Positions 16,958-26,192 are shown, counted from the stretch's first letter. The stretch is 49,376 nucleotides of DNA from a virus (IMGVR_UViG_3300032278_004242:1-49376); one strand, 5' to 3'. Notes: generated by a model not told the origin, from the letters alone. Translations and numbers: made by a program.

Positions 16958-17328
16958 GCGATAATCCCCAGCGGGGCGAACCGCTTCAGCAGGTCCAGAT
17001 ACTGCTGGCCCCACTGCGTCGCAGCATAGGACGATGTCTTGAGATTGTCGGAGCGTTCAAACTCGACCTTGGTCGGACCATCCGTTATCGCCCGCACGCC
17101 CGCAGCCCGCGCCTTGGCAAACGAAGCCTCCTGGCGATCACCTTCTCCCAGCCGGGTAAGATCATGCGCGGTGATCATCATGATCGCAACCGCTTGCTGC
17201 GCAACCGGGATCGCGGTCGATACCTTCTGCGTCGCGTCAGAAAGGTAAGCCTCGACCGTTTCATCAGCGGTCGAGGCAAACCCCGGATAGCGCGCCCGGA
17301 AGTCCGCCAGAACTGGCGTGTCGGGCAT
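16954..17328 (-). CDS. Head-tail adaptor (DUF4054-like)
   Basis: The 124-residue product fits the DUF4054 connector pattern: FRARYPGFASTADETVEAYLSDA at the start, a middle helix IMMITAHDLTRLG, and the ending TSSYAATQWGQQYLDLLKRF. The helical adaptor binds below the portal and carries the stopper. It starts 12 bases after the end of the Ala/Lys/Glu-rich gene. Confidence 0.85.
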   Translation of the reverse strand: MPDTPVLADFRARYPGFASTADETVEAYLSDATQKVSTAIPVAQQAVAIMMITAHDLTRLGEGDRQEASFAKARAAGVRAITDGPTKVEFERSDNLKTSSYAATQWGQQYLDLLKRFAPLGIIA

Positions 17329-17340
17329 GATCGCTGCTCC

Positions 17341-17706
17341 TTATTTTCCCTTGGGTGTGTCGGCTTCGGCCTTCGCCGCTTCGGCGTCGGTCTTGCTCTT
17401 GGCCTTGGTTGCCTTTTCGGCGTCGGCTTTTTCGGCCTCCGCCTGTTCAGCTTCGGCCTTGGCTTTGGCATCGGCTTCGGCCTGCTCTTTTGCGAGTCGG
17501 TCGGCTTCGGCCTTCGCCGCTTCGGCGTCGGCGTCGATCTTGTCACCTTCTGAGAGGTTGCCGGTATCGATATGAGCGCGGAGCGTCGGATTGGCCTTGA
17601 GATCGACCTCCCCTTCCCACTGGGCGCCTATCGGAAGCCGGACATCCTTGCCCTTCGCATCCTTGAAGATCAGGTTGTATCGGCCTTTGTTGACGAGTGT
17701 GGTCAT
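17341..17706 (-). CDS. Ala/Glu/Lys-rich virion-associated protein of unknown role
   Basis: The 121-residue protein has two halves. Residues 1-55 form a small beta domain (GRYNLIFKDAKGKDVRLPIG). The rest is a single charged helix of Ala/Asp/Glu/Lys repeats, including the peptide DAEAAKAEAD twice. Its position directly after the major capsid gene suggests a capsid-associated or connector-region protein such as a head fibre or decoration. That is inference. The repeat at the DNA level is listed separately. Confidence 0.65.
   Translation of the reverse strand: MTTLVNKGRYNLIFKDAKGKDVRLPIGAQWEGEVDLKANPTLRAHIDTGNLSEGDKIDADAEAAKAEADRLAKEQAEADAKAKAEAEQAEAEKADAEKATKAKSKTDAEAAKAEADTPKGK
17359..17531 (-). 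repeat. Pair of exact 32-base direct repeats inside a coding region
   Basis: The same 32 bases occur at 17359-17390 and 17500-17531, both in frame, each encoding DAEAAKAEAD. Recombination between them would delete 141 bases, a multiple of three. Confidence 0.85.
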
Positions 17707-17708
17707 GG

Positions 17709-18673
17709 TCAGAACCCTTCTGCGTAGCGCACGCCCAGAGGCTTGCGGATCTCAAGACCGCCGAGACGCTGGACGCCCGGAACCGCGATGTTCAGGATCA
17801 TCGGATGCGCCGGCAGGAACTGGTGCGGCATCGGCTGGTGGAACTTCAGCACGTCCGGACGGCGGGCATAGGCGACCATTCGCTTGATGCCGCCTGTGCC
17901 TGCGGTCTCAAGCTGGGTCAGGCCGCGAATGTCGAGCGGCTGGCCCGTCGCCATCGTGTACGGGTTGTGCTTCTTGATCCAGGCGAGGATCGTGTCGGTC
18001 ACGCCGTCCGGCATGCGCGTCTGCGACAGGTAGAGCAGCGTCGTCAGCGGCATCAGCAGCGTGTCTGCCTGGATGGTCTGCTTGGAATCGGTAGTTACCC
18101 CCGAGAGCAGCAGGAAAATGCGTTCGACGATCTCGTCTGGCGTCATCGTCGTGCCGCCGCCAAAGGTCGAGGCGCCGCCGCCGCCGGTTGTGAAGGTGAC
18201 GAGGTCGATGCCGGTATAGTTGAACAGGCCGAGCATGCCAGCCGCGCTGTCGCCATCGAGGGCGACGCGGTCACACAACTCCTCTGCCGAGCGCCGAGCC
18301 ATGTCGGCCTTGGTCACATCGAGATTGAAACCGAGCATGCGCGCCTGGCCCGCCTCTTCCCAGCCGACATGGTAGCCGATGGCCGCCGTGCGGATGTTGT
18401 GCGAGTGCTCGTTCATCGACGCATCGACGAACGGAATGTCATTGGCGTTGCCGTTGACGAACTCGGCGCGGCCGACCGCATCGATCGAGTAGAAGGTGAT
18501 CTGCTTGGCGAACGGGTGCGCGCTGGTATCGACCGGGATCAGCGCATCATAGAGGATGTCCTGATACTCGATCTCGTTGAGCTGGGCCTCGATGTGCGAG
18601 GTCTGCGCCTGGACGAAGCCGAATTGGCCTGCTGCGCATCGGTCAGCGAGGAGGGAAGGAGAAGATGGTTCAT
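17709..18673 (-). pseudogene. Major capsid protein (DUF2184), frame broken near codon 17
   Basis: The long frame from 18626 to 17709 fits the DUF2184 capsid family: FGFVQAQTSHIEAQLNEIEY, DTSAHPFAKQITFYSIDAVG, GYHVGWEEAGQARM, MARRSAEELCDRVA, FNYTGI, PDEIVERIFLLL and LGVRYAEGF. The only good start is ATG 18673, with GGAGG ten bases upstream and adjacent to the cement gene. It reads MNHLLLPSSLTDAQQA and then runs out of frame. Joining the two needs one extra base near 18621-18628 and restores a protein of about 321 residues, normal for the family. Without it translation stops after 44 codons, and the first in-frame ATG is at 18416. This is either a real mutation that would cripple the phage or an assembly error. 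Confidence 0.85.
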
Positions 18674-18688
18674 CGTGGCCGCGCCTCC

Positions 18689-19135
18689 TTAAGCGAGCTT
18701 CAGTTTGGCAAGCTCACCGCTTGCAGCCGAGGTTTCGAACCAGGCGTCATCCATCGCCGTCGAGCTGGCGGTCCCGACCGGCACGATCGCGCCAGTCGCA
18801 TCGAGATATGCCGCGCGTTCGCCGGCATCGACGTTCGCGCCGACGCGGACCCAGATCACTCCCTTGTCCATGACTCGCACGGAGTCGCCGGTGGCGAACT
18901 GGTTGGGGCTGAGTGCGCCGGTCGACTGGTCGCGAACCGACAGGCCGACAAAGGCCTCTGCGCCGCCATCGGGCAGCTTGACCGTGCGGTCAGCCGCGCC
19001 CTGCAAAAGCACCTTGCCGAACGGGATCGCCTCCTCGGCGAGACGGCTGAACATATTGGTAAGCTGGCTGTCCGCGATCGCGCCCTCAAAGGCAGCGGCG
19101 TGGTAGCGGTCTACAGATTCTTGAATGAAGGGCAT
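18689..19135 (-). CDS. Structural cement/decoration protein (gp24-like)
   Basis: The 148-residue protein sits just upstream of the DUF2184 capsid gene, where a small cement protein is expected. It reads as a compact beta fold: VKLPDGGAEAFVGLSVRD, then FATGDSVRVMDKGVIWVRVGANVDAGE, and an end with DDAWFETSA. The pattern resembles proteins that bind the outside of capsids. The start has GGAG nearby. I give the role from position and pattern. Confidence 0.7.
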   Translation of the reverse strand: MPFIQESVDRYHAAAFEGAIADSQLTNMFSRLAEEAIPFGKVLLQGAADRTVKLPDGGAEAFVGLSVRDQSTGALSPNQFATGDSVRVMDKGVIWVRVGANVDAGERAAYLDATGAIVPVGTASSTAMDDAWFETSAASGELAKLKLA

Positions 19136-19149
19136 CGGTCAGGGCTCCT

Positions 19150-20391
19150 TTACGCCGGACGCTTCCACTTGTCGGCCTTGCGCTGGGCGCGCTCGGTCCG
19201 GCTCTTGTCGAGGTCGGTGACGTGGGTGGAAGTGCCGGGGCCAGCCTGTGGCGCGAACGCGTCCTTGGCACCCGGAGCGGGCTTGTCACCCGGCTTCGAC
19301 GTGTCGGCAGCGGTACGCGCCAGCGTGTCGAAGGCGATGGTGATCTGCGCCGCGTCATAATCCTTGGCGCTGTCGCCGAGCTTTTTCTCGACGGCGGCCT
19401 TGCGAATCTCGTCGGCTGACTTGCCGGTGAAGTCGAAGCTGTCGCCCAGCATCTTTTTTGCGGTGTCGATCAGGCCAGCGCGATCTGCGGCCATCTTTTC
19501 GAGCGTGGCGGCGGTCGGGGCCTCATCCTTCAGTTTCTGGATTTCGGCGTCCTTGTCGGCGATGGCCTTGTCATGGGCATCCTTCGCCGTCGCAGCCTCA
19601 GCCTGGACGGTGGCGAGCTTTGATCGGGCATCATCGCGCTCGGCGGTCAGCTTGTCGATGACCTGGGCGCTTTGCTCGGTCGCCTCGATGGTGATGCCAT
19701 CAACAACAACGGAGCGGGTCTTGATCGTCATGGTCTCGTCCTCTGGCGAAGCGGGCGTCTTGCAGTTGCACATATCTTTAAGTTTGAACCTCGCGGCTGG
19801 GGATTTCGCGCTGTCGCCGAGCCGACAGGCCGGCCCGCAGCGGGCAACATCGACAATCGCCACATGATTGCCCCTGATCTCGCGAGCGATCATGTCGTAA
19901 GGCTCGCCTTCGGGCGTCGTTCCGGCGGTCAGGTCGATCATGAAGGTCCAGCCGCACGAGACCTCACACTTGCCGGTGCGCTCGCCCTTCAGGCCGATCT
20001 GCACGTCGCTGATCAGGTCCGCATCAGTGATCAGAAGATTGTGCCGCAGGAAATCGCCGTCCCGGCTCGGCGCGCCTTCGGTCATGCCGCGCGCATATTC
20101 AGACCAGTTGGACGCGGCGACGTCCTCCCATGGATGGTCGTCGGTGACCGGCAAACGCTCGAAGCTGGCCATGCTGGCCGCGTCGAACACCTCTTCCGGC
20201 GGTCGCCACAGGCGGATGATGGAATCGGGCTCGCGGTCCTCGAACAGCGGCCAGAACTCGAAGGCGTAATAATCCTGGACGCCGGTTCGGGCGATCCGCG
20301 CGCTGATCGGCAGGTAGCCGTTCGGGGTGAGCGACTGGCTGCCCTCGATCTGGACGGCCCGGTCATAGATGAGGCGGCGCTGTTTCGACAT
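19150..20391 (-). CDS. DUF2213 prohead protease/scaffold protein
   Basis: The product is 413 residues. The first 200 residues match DUF2213 proteins: ARTGVQDYYAFEF, LPVTDDHPWEDV, DAASMASFERLPVTDDHP and VQIGLKGERTGKCEVSCGW, ending IRGNHVAIVDVARCGPACRL. This is a likely capsid maturation protease. After a Cys-containing linker (CNCKTP) comes a coiled coil at about 240-300 (IDKLTAERDDARSKL), and the last part is a basic, Gly/Pro-rich tail. The fused coiled coil is probably the internal scaffold. It is typical of phages with DUF2184 capsids. Confidence 0.82.
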   Translation of the reverse strand: MSKQRRLIYDRAVQIEGSQSLTPNGYLPISARIARTGVQDYYAFEFWPLFEDREPDSIIRLWRPPEEVFDAASMASFERLPVTDDHPWEDVAASNWSEYARGMTEGAPSRDGDFLRHNLLITDADLISDVQIGLKGERTGKCEVSCGWTFMIDLTAGTTPEGEPYDMIAREIRGNHVAIVDVARCGPACRLGDSAKSPAARFKLKDMCNCKTPASPEDETMTIKTRSVVVDGITIEATEQSAQVIDKLTAERDDARSKLATVQAEAATAKDAHDKAIADKDAEIQKLKDEAPTAATLEKMAADRAGLIDTAKKMLGDSFDFTGKSADEIRKAAVEKKLGDSAKDYDAAQITIAFDTLARTAADTSKPGDKPAPGAKDAFAPQAGPGTSTHVTDLDKSRTERAQRKADKWKRPA

Positions 20392-20442
20392 GGCGTCATG
20401 ATCGACGCGGCGAAGGGCGCGGGCATATCGCCGCCCGCTTGC

Positions 20443-21222
20443 CTAGAGGCCGGGGATCACCGCCTCGGCGCGGCAGCGACAAGCGACCGCTACGCCCGGA
20501 TGACCGTCAACCGGCTCCTCGGCCCATTTGAAGACCTTGCCGTTCAGCTTGCGGTGCAGCGGCCGGACCCGGTGATCACCGACCGTTGCCCATCGATAGG
20601 TTTCGATGCCGGCCTCTTCCTGGCGCAGCTCGTCGAGATAGCCGGTAAACTTGCCGAGCTGGTCGCGTGCGATGAGGCGGGCACGGTGCCGGGGCAGTTT
20701 CATCGTCTCGCGGAGCGTCTTCTCAAGGTCGGCCTTCCCTGCCCCGGTTTCGAAGGCCTCAAATGTCGCCTCCGAAATACGCCGCGCGGTCTGGCGATCG
20801 ACATCCTTGATCAGGCTCGCCCCGTCGAGCGCAGCGCGCCGCAGCGCCGGTTCGATGGTTTCGCTTCGCAGGAGCGGACTGACATCGATGTCGAGCGCGC
20901 CGGAGACAACGGCCGTCCATTCGCCCGTGTGCCATTGCGCAACAGCCTGGAGCGTCGACTGATAGCGGGCGTTGAGGTCAAGCGCGAGCGCGGCACCATC
21001 GGCCTTCAGCGCATTGAGGACCTGCTGCACCGCGGCGGCATCGCCGTCGACATAAGCCTGGATGATCGCCGTGCGGCCGCCCGACCAGTGTCGCACGATC
21101 TTTCGGATGATGCGGCGCAGCTCCTCTTCATGGTGCGCGGTCGGATCGATGCTGTTGAGCACGGTCTCGACAAGCAGACCTTCAGCGCGGGCGAGGCGGG
21201 CGAGGCTGTAACCCTGTGCCAT
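20443..21222 (-). CDS. Phage Mu F/SPP1 gp7-like minor head protein
   Basis: The 259-residue head morphogenesis protein has the diagnostic C-terminal zinc/metal-like pattern of this family: TVGDHRVRPLHRKLNGKVF, then HPGVAVACRCRAEAVI. The helical middle contains ARLIARDQLGKFTGYL. The protein helps capsid assembly next to the portal. I chose ATG 21222 because the longer frame begins at TTG inside the upstream gene. The start lies 4 bases after that gene's stop, but the ribosome site is weak. Confidence 0.85.
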   Translation of the reverse strand: MAQGYSLARLARAEGLLVETVLNSIDPTAHHEEELRRIIRKIVRHWSGGRTAIIQAYVDGDAAAVQQVLNALKADGAALALDLNARYQSTLQAVAQWHTGEWTAVVSGALDIDVSPLLRSETIEPALRRAALDGASLIKDVDRQTARRISEATFEAFETGAGKADLEKTLRETMKLPRHRARLIARDQLGKFTGYLDELRQEEAGIETYRWATVGDHRVRPLHRKLNGKVFKWAEEPVDGHPGVAVACRCRAEAVIPGL

Positions 21223-21226
21223 GGGT

Positions 21227-21649
21227 CTATCCGGTGCTGGCGCGTCTGGCCGCTGCGTGATGGGCCTCAAACGCCGCGCGGATCAGCGACAGCGGGATGG
21301 GCAGTTCAAGCGCGCGGGCCTTGCGAACGGCAAAGTCGGCCGTGCGCTTGTCCTTCAGGGCCTCCGGGAGTGCCTGCTGTATCCGGGCGATGGCGGCGCG
21401 CGCTTCGGTGTTCAGCGGGCCGGTAAGCGGCACCTTCGCATGAAACCGGCTGACCAGATCGATCAGCCGGCGCGCGGCCTGCATGTAGCTGGCCTGCAGT
21501 TTCAGGGACGACAGCACTTTCGCATCGGCGCTCTGCGAAACCTGGCGCCAGCTGACCGCATGGCCCTGTCCATCATAGATCGCGCGCGCGGCCACGGCGA
21601 CCAGTTCGAGCGGGGTGCAGACATGATCGTCGGGTGGATCAAACGTCAT
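21227..21649 (-). CDS. Hypothetical protein after the portal gene
   Basis: The 140-residue protein begins MTFDPPDDHVCTPLELVAVAARA and is mostly helical, with SYMQAARRLIDLVSRFH and AFEAHHAAARR. I see no known family. The ATG at 21649 overlaps the portal stop by 11 bases. Its place between portal and minor head protein suggests a head component or a chaperone for one of them, but nothing in the sequence fixes this. Confidence 0.6.
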   Translation of the reverse strand: MTFDPPDDHVCTPLELVAVAARAIYDGQGHAVSWRQVSQSADAKVLSSLKLQASYMQAARRLIDLVSRFHAKVPLTGPLNTEARAAIARIQQALPEALKDKRTADFAVRKARALELPIPLSLIRAAFEAHHAAARRASTG

Positions 21650-23042
21650 CCTCGTCGCCTTCCTTTTCATCCGGTCCTGGCGCTTCGGTCCCCTCATCCG
21701 GTTCCTGCGGGGTCACGCCGCCATCATCCTCGAAGTCGATTTCATTGCCTGCCGCGTCCCATGCCTCATAGGCCGACTCTGCAGCAGGCAGGTCGCCATG
21801 CTCGGTCAGCACCGAGCGCGCGCCCGCTTCCAGCACCGGACTCGGAACCGTCCCGGTCTTCTTCCATTCGGCAACGAGCTTGGCGCGGCCCTGCGCGTTC
21901 TCGATGCGCTCCTTCTCGGTCGAAAGGTCAGGCAACCGCCACTCATACCAGAGTGTCTTCGGCGCGTTGCCGAGCGCCGAGCGCATGATCGCGGCGTCGA
22001 GGTCGGGCATGGCCGGTTCGAGATAGCGCGTCTGGATGCCCGACAACGACTGGAGATAGTTGCGCATGTCATGCTCGCCCGTGGCGTTCATGCCGCCCGG
22101 AGACCGACCGAGCAGGCGGGTCAGCGGGATATCAGCCGCCCCGGCGACAAATTCATGCAGGGCCAGCATCACGTCCTTGACACCGGCAAAGGACATGGCG
22201 TTGCGGGTGTACTCGTCCTCGGCATCAATCAGCCCGACCGAATAGATCGACTTGATGTTGCGGAAGGCGGTCGCGAACTGTTGCGCCCGGTTGGTGCCGT
22301 CCTCGGTCGCCAGCAGGTTTCGCAGGTTGCCGACCTTCAGCACGTCATTATTGGCGTCCTGCAGCATGTGCGCCGAAGCCGAGCGGGTCGTGCCCGCCTG
22401 CTCGATCAGCCGGTGCATGCGCAACAGGACCGATTCGCCCCACCACCATTCCAGCACCGTATCGGGCGAAGGATCGTCGGGACGGAAGAAGACGAGCCGG
22501 CTGTGATGGATCGTGTGGCGCGTGGCGGCCCCGGCCTTGCGCGGCTGGTAGGTCCAGCGCTCGGGCATCATGTAGTGGAGGTGCGCCGGGTCCTGGACGA
22601 ATTCCGAGAAGTTCTCCGGCGTCAGCTCATTGCGTTCGGCGACGATCAGGGCTTTCAGGCCACCGCGCTTGACCGAGGCCGGGTCGAACGGCTCTGACAG
22701 GTGGTCGGCCCCGGTGCCATCATGGATGATGATCGCCGAGCCGCCATGCAGGCGCGCAAGGGTCAGGGCATGGCGCACGCGGTCCTTGACGCGCAGGCGC
22801 TTTTCCTCGTTCGCCAGCTTCTCGATCTTCTTCGCGTCGCCGATCCATTGACGCCACTCATCGGTTGCATCATCGGCCGGCGCATCGACGACCTTGCGCG
22901 CGAGAAAGTCCGTGCGGTACAGCGCGGTCAGATGGTTATAGCCATACATGCCGCCCATTTCGGCGAGCGCGCGCAGATCCGCCTTGTTCGGGCCGAGGCT
23001 GGCGAGATCGGTATAACCGTCGAAAGCAAGAACCTGACCCAT
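21639..23042 (-). CDS. Portal protein (DUF1073 family)
   Basis: The 467-residue portal forms the ring through which DNA enters and leaves the head. The match is from LYRTDFLARKVVDAPADDATDEWRQW, TLARLHGGSAIII, the HHSRLVFF loop and GRSPGGMNATGEHDMRNYLQSLSG, the last being highly typical of DUF1073 portals. The C-terminus is acidic. ATG 23042 overlaps the terminase stop by 1 base and is preferred over the TTG one codon earlier. Databases sometimes label this family anti-CBASS Acb1, but I see no sign of that enzyme here. Confidence 0.9.
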   Translation of the reverse strand: MGQVLAFDGYTDLASLGPNKADLRALAEMGGMYGYNHLTALYRTDFLARKVVDAPADDATDEWRQWIGDAKKIEKLANEEKRLRVKDRVRHALTLARLHGGSAIIIHDGTGADHLSEPFDPASVKRGGLKALIVAERNELTPENFSEFVQDPAHLHYMMPERWTYQPRKAGAATRHTIHHSRLVFFRPDDPSPDTVLEWWWGESVLLRMHRLIEQAGTTRSASAHMLQDANNDVLKVGNLRNLLATEDGTNRAQQFATAFRNIKSIYSVGLIDAEDEYTRNAMSFAGVKDVMLALHEFVAGAADIPLTRLLGRSPGGMNATGEHDMRNYLQSLSGIQTRYLEPAMPDLDAAIMRSALGNAPKTLWYEWRLPDLSTEKERIENAQGRAKLVAEWKKTGTVPSPVLEAGARSVLTEHGDLPAAESAYEAWDAAGNEIDFEDDGGVTPQEPDEGTEAPGPDEKEGDEDDV

Positions 23043-24553
23043 CAAAGAACATCCAGAATTGACGCGCCGCCGCCGACCATTTCGGCGACCGCATCAAAGG
23101 TCGGATCGCACTGGTCGTCATAAGCGCCTTGCGGGAAGGATAACAGCTCGGCCCGCCATGCGGGCACCCATGGTGCCTCGGACGCGCGCGGATGCAGCAC
23201 CAGGCCGCTTGCAAAGCTGGCGACGACATCATGCGCGCGGGTCACCTTGTCCTTCGCCCGCTGGATGGCCTCGACCGGGATGCCATCGCGCTTCAGCGTC
23301 TGGATAAGGCCCGTACCGGACACCTTGTCCTCCACGGCAAAGGCGCGAAGCGTGCCCATGGCGGTGCTGTCCATCGCCTTGTGCCGCGCCCAGAAGGCCT
23401 TTGCCTGGGTGACGAGATCGGGCGCTTCCAGGCGCATGCGCAGCTGGTCGAGAATGCGGGCCTTGCCATCGGTGCCCTTGCCCCAGCACTGGAACACCGT
23501 CCAGTCATTGGTCTCATTCGCCTTCTGGGCGGTGTCGGCGAATATCTTGCGATAGACGAGGTTTGGCAGGTCCCGATACTCGCTGAAGTGTTCGGGCCGG
23601 AAGATCAGGCCCCCGCCTTCCAGCGGCTTTTGCATGTACTGGGCGGCGAACACCGATTCCGGCGAACGCAAGAGGTCGATCTGCTCGGCCGTATGCGCAA
23701 ACTCCCAGAGCGGCCCCGGCTCAAGGTCATGATCGATCGGGATCGCATGGGTCCAGGACCCGTCCGGCTCCCAGCCGTCGATGATCTCGACCGGCAGGCA
23801 GAGATGGTGCCATTTTTCGTTCGAGCCACCCGAGAGCAGGTAGCCTGACAGGTCCATATAATCGAGGCGTTGCTGGATCAGGACGACAGGCGTTGTCGCC
23901 GCCGGGAAAAGCCGGGACTGGAAGGTCGAGCTGTAGCGGGTGTTCATCGCTTTCAGCTGCGCACCGGTCGGGGCCGCGATCTTGGCGTCGGCATCCTGGG
24001 CCTTGTTCATGTCGTCGAGCAGCATCGCGCCGGTGATCTGGCCGTCAAATTCGGGCTTGCGGCCGGCGCGCATGCCTGTCACCCCGCCCATGCTCGGCAC
24101 GGCATAGAACTCGCCGCCCTCGGCCAGCTCCCACTTCGACAGGGCATCACGGCGGAAGCTCATCGGGAAGTGGCGCTGGAAGCGCTCGGCCTTGATGATG
24201 TCCTTCACCTGCTGGCTGTTCTGGTGCACCAGCGCGTTCGAGGCCGAGGAGTGGAGGATACGGGCGTTCGGGTTGATCGCCATGATCCGCGCGGCCAGCA
24301 TGATCGTGCCAAGCAGGGTCTTGGTATAGCCGGGAGGGATGTTGATGATGAGGCGCCTGATCTCGCCGGTCAGCACCCGGTCGAGCGTGTCGCAGATGAC
24401 CGGATGATGCCGCCCCCACTCAAACGCCGCATCCTCGACCGTCCGGAAATGTTCGGTGACGAAAGCGCGGTGCGACTTAATTTGCCGTAAGCGCGCGATC
24501 CTCATCTTCATCAGCGCCGGGTTGTCGCGCGCCAATTTTTGCAATGAGAGCAT
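23042..24553 (-). CDS. terL: Terminase large subunit
   Basis: The 503-residue DNA packaging motor has an N-terminal ATPase and a C-terminal nuclease. The Walker A-like loop is INIPPGYTKTLLG at about residues 71-83. The Walker B strand is GAMLLDDMNK, and a coupling motif with Gln/Arg (LIQQRLDYMD) follows. The nuclease starts with IFADTAQKANETNDW, and a late acidic pair lies in DDQCDPTFDAV. I chose ATG 24553 because GGAG stands 7 bases upstream, inside the small subunit gene. The longer frame adds Ser/Arg/Trp-rich shadow. Confidence 0.93.
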   Translation of the reverse strand: MLSLQKLARDNPALMKMRIARLRQIKSHRAFVTEHFRTVEDAAFEWGRHHPVICDTLDRVLTGEIRRLIINIPPGYTKTLLGTIMLAARIMAINPNARILHSSASNALVHQNSQQVKDIIKAERFQRHFPMSFRRDALSKWELAEGGEFYAVPSMGGVTGMRAGRKPEFDGQITGAMLLDDMNKAQDADAKIAAPTGAQLKAMNTRYSSTFQSRLFPAATTPVVLIQQRLDYMDLSGYLLSGGSNEKWHHLCLPVEIIDGWEPDGSWTHAIPIDHDLEPGPLWEFAHTAEQIDLLRSPESVFAAQYMQKPLEGGGLIFRPEHFSEYRDLPNLVYRKIFADTAQKANETNDWTVFQCWGKGTDGKARILDQLRMRLEAPDLVTQAKAFWARHKAMDSTAMGTLRAFAVEDKVSGTGLIQTLKRDGIPVEAIQRAKDKVTRAHDVVASFASGLVLHPRASEAPWVPAWRAELLSFPQGAYDDQCDPTFDAVAEMVGGGASILDVL

Positions 24554-24932
24554 CCAGCATCTCCAATTCATCGAGATCGGCCGCTTCAAGCATCTGGTCG
24601 ACCAGCTCGACCTGTTCACGCTCGGCGCCCTCAAGCGGGTTGGCCGGCTTCACCGTGAGCTTGTTTGAGAAGCCCTCGACCCGGCGCTCCAGATAGAAAC
24701 GGGTCGCGTTCCAATCCTTCTTATTGAGGAGATCAACGAGGTTTCCGATGGCCATCGCATCGACTTTCTCTTTGCCGATCTGAAGCGCGACCTTGTAGTG
24801 CTGGTGCAGCGTCTTCGTGCTGATGCCGAGAATGGCGGCGATCTCCAATTGCTTCTTTCCGCCAGCAACGAGCGCCGCGATGTTGGCAGCAACCTGCGGA
24901 TCTGGATGGGTTGGTTCAGGGCCGGTCTTCAT
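24477..24932 (-). CDS. terS: Terminase small subunit
   Basis: The 151-residue protein has a DNA-binding HTH at residues 15-45 (VAANIAALVAGGKKQLEIA followed by ILGISTKTLHQHY), a helical oligomerisation part and an acidic tail ending in DEDEDRALTAN. This fits small terminases that recognise the packaging site. It begins with ATG at 24932 overlapping the upstream methyltransferase stop as TGATG, and overlaps the large subunit start by 77 bases. Confidence 0.88.
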   Translation of the reverse strand: MKTGPEPTHPDPQVAANIAALVAGGKKQLEIAAILGISTKTLHQHYKVALQIGKEKVDAMAIGNLVDLLNKKDWNATRFYLERRVEGFSNKLTVKPANPLEGAEREQVELVDQMLEAADLDELEMLDALIAKIGARQPGADEDEDRALTAN

Positions 24933-26146
24933 CACGCCAGCACCTTCGCCTTCGCCCGGGTCGCTTTCCGTCCCGTATAGTTCTCCCATCGCGCGACGAT
25001 CACATCACAGTAGGCCGGGCTGAGCTCTGCGCCATAGCAGACACGACCCTCCATCTCGCAGGCGATAAGCGTCGTGCCGGAGCCCAGGAAGGGATCGTAG
25101 ACCGCATCTCCCGGCTGGCTGTTGTTCAGGATCGGACGGCGCATGCACTCGACGGGTTTTTGGGTGCCATGCCCGTGCCCTTTGTCTTCGCGCGCCTTGA
25201 TGTTCCAGATGGTGGTCTGCGAACGGTCACCGCTCCAGTGCCCCTTTGATCCTTTGCGCACCACGTACCACGCTGGCTCATGCTGCCAGTGATAGTGGCC
25301 CCTGCCGAGGGTCATGCGATCCTTTGCCCATATCACCATCGCGCGGCGCTCAAAGCCGCCCTCTTCAAGCGATGCGATCACCACGTCCGTGAACATCGAG
25401 GCGTGCCATACATAGGCCACGTCGCCGGGGAACAATGCCCACGCCTCGCGCCAATCAGCGCGGTCGTCGTTTAGAACCTTACCAGCCTTCTGCTTGTTGT
25501 CGCTGGTGCGGGTTGGATCATACTCCACCCCATACGGCGGGTCCGTCACCATCAGATGAGGCGTCGATCCTTCGAGAAGAGCCGCCACGGTCGCCGCATC
25601 GGTGCTATCGCCGCAGATCAGCCGATGCTCGCCGAGCTGCCAGATGTCGCCCGCTTTGGTCTTTGGCTTGGCTGGCGGCTCCGGAACCTCCTCCGGATCG
25701 CCCTCGGCGTCCGGCTTGGTCAGGAACGAGACGCGACCCATATCGAAACCGGTCAGCGCCAGGTCGAAATCAAACCCCGCCAGCGCATTCATCTCGACCT
25801 TCAGCTTGGGCATGTCCCAGCCGGCATTTTCAGCAAGGCGGTTGTCGGCGATCACATAGGCCCGCTGCTGCGCTTCGCTCCAGCCCTTCGCTGTGATGGT
25901 CGGGACCTTGTCGAAACCGCGCTTGTGCGCCGCGAGCAGCCGACCATGTCCCGCTATAATCGTATCGTCGTCATTGAGCAGGATCGGATAGGTCCAGCCA
26001 AACTCGTCGAGGCTTCGCGCAATCTGTTCAACCTGCTCGTCGCTATGGGTGCGCGGGTTGTTCTCAAAGGGATTCAGATCATCGATCGGCCGCCAGACGA
26101 CCGTGTGATCGACGCCCCCCTTCTGATTTTCCTGTTTCTTGCTCAT
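24932..26146 (-). CDS. ParB-domain DNA N6-adenine methyltransferase
   Basis: The 404-residue protein joins a ParB/Srx-like N-terminal domain (DLNPFENNPRTHSDEQVEQI and IIAGHGRLLAAHKRG, residues 20-90) to a beta-class DNA methyltransferase. The catalytic TDPPYG is at residues 201-206 and the AdoMet motif DPFLGSGTT at about 351-359, in the reversed order of the beta class. A site-recognition region lies between them (MTLGRGHYHWQHEPAWYV). Such enzymes methylate adenine in phage DNA, usually to escape host restriction. No restriction enzyme accompanies it. It ends in the small terminase start. Confidence 0.92.
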   Translation of the reverse strand: MSKKQENQKGGVDHTVVWRPIDDLNPFENNPRTHSDEQVEQIARSLDEFGWTYPILLNDDDTIIAGHGRLLAAHKRGFDKVPTITAKGWSEAQQRAYVIADNRLAENAGWDMPKLKVEMNALAGFDFDLALTGFDMGRVSFLTKPDAEGDPEEVPEPPAKPKTKAGDIWQLGEHRLICGDSTDAATVAALLEGSTPHLMVTDPPYGVEYDPTRTSDNKQKAGKVLNDDRADWREAWALFPGDVAYVWHASMFTDVVIASLEEGGFERRAMVIWAKDRMTLGRGHYHWQHEPAWYVVRKGSKGHWSGDRSQTTIWNIKAREDKGHGHGTQKPVECMRRPILNNSQPGDAVYDPFLGSGTTLIACEMEGRVCYGAELSPAYCDVIVARWENYTGRKATRAKAKVLA

Positions 26147-26192
26147 GGGTTCGTACTTTCCGATGTCGCCGCCGGAGCGGCAGGAAAAAAAT

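Noticed and set aside
21639-23042. Portal gene as an anti-CBASS Acb1 enzyme
   Set aside because: The DUF1073 family sometimes carries that label, but I see no paired HxT motifs, and length and position between terminase and minor head gene fit a portal.
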